From assembly GCA_964574605.1 (NCBI GenBank), contig CAZNOK010000230.1, positions 1 through 7,983 on the forward strand: a DNA stretch of 7,983 bases, in the 5' to 3' direction. The DNA is from CAIKAP01 sp964574605 (GTDB lineage: Bacteria > Verrucomicrobiota > Verrucomicrobiia > Palsa-1439). Positions 6,280 to 7,983 of the stretch are shown here, one piece after another. The notes beneath the pieces were generated by a model. The model worked only from the letters and a program-made list of their open reading frames with translations. It searched no databases and was not told the DNA's origin. Both the position numbers and the translations under genes were made by a program. The first letter of the stretch is position 1. Every line of letters begins with the position of its first letter.

Positions 6280-6285
6280 TGGGGT

Positions 6286-7782
6286 TCAGCCAGCCCGTTT
6301 CAGCAACGCCTTCAACTCGTTCACGACTGCGGCTCGTTTCGGGTCGGCGGCGAGGTTCTTCATCTCCTGCGGGTCGTTGTCGTGATCGTAAAGCTCGACG
6401 CCGGCGCGGCCTTCGTCCCACTCGGTGTACCGCCAACGCTCCGTGCGCACGCTGCGGCCCATGATCGGTTTGCCTTTCGCCTTTCCCTTCTTGCCCTTCC
6501 CGACGAACGTGCCGACTTGCGTGCCGCGCGTGACCTGCGAAAAGGCAGCGTGCTTCCATTCGGCCTTCGGGTTCTCGACGAGCGGACGCAGGCTGTGGCC
6601 TTCAGTCTTCTTGTCGGCGGCGATGCCGCAGATGTCTGTCAGGGTCTTGTGCAGTGAGACGAGTTCGACGGGCTTCAGGCAGACCGTGCCGTTGGCTTTG
6701 TTGCCGGGGACGGAAATGATGAGCGGCACTCGCGCAGATTCCTCGAAGATGCTCATCTTCTGCCAGAGATTCTTCTCGCCGAGATGATAGCCGTGGTCGC
6801 TGTGGAAAATGATGACAGTGTTTTCCGTCAGCTTGAGACGCTCCACTGCGGCCAAGAGTTTGCCGGTTTGCGCATCCATGAAACTCGTCGCTGCCGAGTA
6901 CGCTTGGATGGCCCGGCGACGAAGGTCGTCGTCCATGGCGAGTTCTTCTTTCTTCTGGTTGGCAAGGGCAGGGGCCGGGAACAAGTCTGCGAGGTTTGTG
7001 GGGATCGTTGGCAGTTTGATTTTGTTTGCGGGATACATCGCGAACCACGGTTTTGGCGCGACGTAAGGCGTGTGTGGCCGGTAAAAGCCGACGGCAAGAT
7101 AAAATGGTTTGCCGCTCTTCGCGCAGGTTTCGAGCATCTCAACCGCCGACGTGGCGCCTTTGCCGTCGGTCTGTTCCTCGTCGGTGCCGTCCGCGGCGAG
7201 CCAGCTCAGGCGTCCGCCGAGTTCGTTGAGCGCGGTGGCTTTGACGGTGGTCGTGCGCGTGTCGCCGGGCGCGAGGTTGATGCGCTCGATCATCGTGTAG
7301 TCGTCCACGTCGCGCCCCTTGGGATTGACGACTTTCTCCCACGACGCCGGGTCATCGAGGCCGTCGGTGCCGATCTGCGTTGGCACGCCATAATGATAGA
7401 GTTTGCCGACGCGCGCGACGCTGTAGCCGGCTTTCTTGAAACTCTGAGGGATGCTCACCGCGTCGGGCACAGCTTCGCGGAACATCGCGCGGTTTTCATA
7501 AACCTTCGTCGTGTCCGGCCGCAGCCCCGTCATGAACGAGGCGCGCGATGGATTGCAGAGTGGGAACTGGCAATACGCCCGGTCGAACTTCACGCCGCGC
7601 GAGGCGAGCCGGTCAATGTTCGGCGACTTCACCATCGGGTCGCCGTAACAACTGAGCCGCGCACAGAGGTCGTCGGAAACGATGTGAAGGACGTTGAGTT
7701 TCGGTTTCTCGGCGCGCGCCCCGCTTGCGAGGCCGAACAACACGCCGACGAACAGGAATCGGGCGAATCGTGGTGTCGTCAT
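6286..7782 (-). CDS. S1-family sulfatase, iduronate-2-sulfatase-like, exported
   Basis: This 498-aa protein hydrolyses sulfate esters, probably the 2-O-sulfate of a uronic acid sugar. A Sec signal (hydrophobic LFVGVLFGLASGARA, cleavage after residue 24) sends it out of the cytoplasm. The sulfatase signature CNPSRASFMTG (76-86) has Cys at the position matured to formylglycine. By memory of human iduronate-2-sulfatase (Asp45, Asp46, Cys84, Arg88, Lys135, His138, His229, Asp334, His335, Lys347), the equivalents Asp37, Asp38, Cys76, Arg80, Lys127, His130, His237, Asp329, His330 and Lys342 are all present, most with identical spacing. RPDTTKVYENR just after the signature is also typical of that subgroup (SulfAtlas S1_7). 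A glycine-lysine-rich stretch, GKGKKGKAKGK (428-438), lies in a C-terminal loop. No Shine-Dalgarno is well placed; a promoter-like pair lies immediately upstream. No maturation enzyme is in the window. Family assignment is firm; substrate is inferred. Confidence 0.95.
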   Translation of the reverse strand: MTTPRFARFLFVGVLFGLASGARAEKPKLNVLHIVSDDLCARLSCYGDPMVKSPNIDRLASRGVKFDRAYCQFPLCNPSRASFMTGLRPDTTKVYENRAMFREAVPDAVSIPQSFKKAGYSVARVGKLYHYGVPTQIGTDGLDDPASWEKVVNPKGRDVDDYTMIERINLAPGDTRTTTVKATALNELGGRLSWLAADGTDEEQTDGKGATSAVEMLETCAKSGKPFYLAVGFYRPHTPYVAPKPWFAMYPANKIKLPTIPTNLADLFPAPALANQKKEELAMDDDLRRRAIQAYSAATSFMDAQTGKLLAAVERLKLTENTVIIFHSDHGYHLGEKNLWQKMSIFEESARVPLIISVPGNKANGTVCLKPVELVSLHKTLTDICGIAADKKTEGHSLRPLVENPKAEWKHAAFSQVTRGTQVGTFVGKGKKGKAKGKPIMGRSVRTERWRYTEWDEGRAGVELYDHDNDPQEMKNLAADPKRAAVVNELKALLKRAG

Positions 7783-7789
7783 GCGGCGG

Positions 7790-7819
7790 ACTATAACTCC
7801 CGCAGCGGGCTGTTGTCAC
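7790..7819 (-). promoter_or_regulatory. Candidate sigma-70 promoter of the sulfatase gene
   Basis: On the minus strand, GTGACA (7814-7819) and TATAGT (7790-7795) each match consensus at five of six positions and are separated by 18 bp. The -10 box ends 7 bp before the start codon at 7782, so transcription would begin at or within a few bases of the ATG, giving a leaderless or nearly leaderless message. This agrees with the absence of a well-placed Shine-Dalgarno (GGAG at 7797-7800 is 14 nt away and overlaps the spacer). Confidence 0.4.
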
Positions 7820-7845
7820 GCTGCTAACAGCCAGCCAGAAAGCTG

Positions 7846-7875
7846 TTGAAAACCGGCGGCAGTTTGGGGAATACT
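7846..7875 (+). promoter_or_regulatory. Candidate promoter of the dehydrogenase gene
   Basis: TTGAAA (7846-7851) and AATACT (7870-7875) are separated by 18 bp, with four of six matches in each box. The -10 ends nine bases before the ATG at 7885, so the message would have almost no leader. The divergent layout, with the sulfatase starting at 7782, requires a plus-strand promoter in this 102-bp gap. Confidence 0.3.
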
Positions 7876-7884
7876 CCCTGCCCC

Positions 7885-7983
7885 ATGAAATCCTACAACA
7901 TCGCAGTCATCGGCGGCGACGGCACCGGCCCGGAAGTCACACGCGAGGCCATCAAGGTGCTCGACGCTGCCGCCCCCAAATTC
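7885..7983 (+). CDS. 3-isopropylmalate dehydrogenase-type enzyme, N-terminus only
   Basis: Thirty-three codons run from the ATG at 7885 to the window edge without a stop. The peptide starts MKSYNIAVIGGDGTGPEVTR and continues EAIKVLDAA. The IAVIxGDGxGPEV segment, followed by a helix with KVLDA, is the N-terminal signature of the isocitrate/isopropylmalate dehydrogenase family, which binds NAD(P) and oxidatively decarboxylates a 2-hydroxy-dicarboxylate. A LeuB role in leucine biosynthesis is the most likely; tartrate/malate or isocitrate dehydrogenase homologues share the motif and cannot be excluded from 33 residues. It is cytoplasmic (no signal). No good Shine-Dalgarno is present; GGGGA at 7866-7870 is 14 nt from the start. 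The gene is divergent from the sulfatase and probably unrelated to glycan degradation. Confidence 0.8.
   Translation, partial: MKSYNIAVIGGDGTGPEVTREAIKVLDAAAPKF

Larger units (their letters stand above)
5927..6285. other. Convergent intergenic region with several large dyads
   Basis: This 359-bp stretch separates two genes that converge on it. No credible gene is seen: the small open frames have unusual composition, lack ribosome-binding sites and reflect the palindromes. It holds a terminator-like hairpin (5942-5956), a 36-bp imperfect palindrome (5996-6031), a 50-bp dyad with a 28-bp perfect core (6156-6205), and a 7-bp hairpin close to the stop of the minus-strand sulfatase (6258-6279). 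It also has a small dyad GAGAT/ATCTC (6038-6048). The region is less GC-rich than the flanking genes. Confidence 0.75.

Noticed and set aside
6784..7827. 347-codon plus-strand open frame opposite the sulfatase
   Set aside because: Antisense shadow; the minus strand encodes an unambiguous sulfatase with all catalytic residues.

Overview
The window looks like chromosomal DNA from a GC-rich, polysaccharide-degrading Gram-negative bacterium, most plausibly a Verrucomicrobiota (Pedosphaera/Limisphaera-type) or another member of the PVC group. The reasons are the mix of exported enzymes (a Cys-type S1 sulfatase, a heparinase II/III-type lyase, a Tat-exported glycosidase-like beta-propeller and an unclassified TIM-barrel glycosidase candidate), the Sec and Tat signals, and a degenerate 21-bp tandem array in an intergenic region. 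The taxon is an inference; there is no rRNA or other marker gene here.

Layout. Positions 1-60 may hold the start of a gene running leftward off the window. A 21-bp-period tandem array (about 96-410) follows, then a leader region (411-605). Next come a 767-aa secreted TIM-barrel glycosidase candidate (606-2909, +); a 676-aa heparinase II-like lyase (4861-2831, -), whose 3' end overlaps the preceding gene by 79 bp tail to tail; an 87-bp divergent promoter region; a 325-aa Tat-exported five-bladed beta-propeller of glycosidase type (4949-5926, +); a 359-bp convergent intergenic region with two unusually large palindromes; a 498-aa iduronate-2-sulfatase-like S1 sulfatase (7782-6286, -); and the first 33 codons of a 3-isopropylmalate dehydrogenase-type gene (7885 to window end, +).

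How they may fit together. The lyase retains the full catalytic and zinc-site spacing of heparinase II, and the sulfatase retains the active-site spacing of human iduronate-2-sulfatase. A lyase acting on a sulfated uronic-acid polysaccharide, a uronate 2-O-sulfatase, and two glycosidase-like proteins would form a coherent exported toolkit for a glycosaminoglycan-like or sulfated algal/plant glycan. Strands alternate gene by gene (+, -, +, -, +), so this is not an operon; any co-regulation would act through separate promoters. No transporter, regulator, sulfatase-maturation enzyme or SusC/SusD pair is visible. The final gene belongs to amino-acid or organic-acid metabolism and probably marks the edge of the locus.

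The features least explained by ordinary annotation are the 21-bp array, the two large palindromes between the convergent genes, and the beta-rich insertion inside the TIM-barrel protein. I did not find a clearly new multi-gene system.
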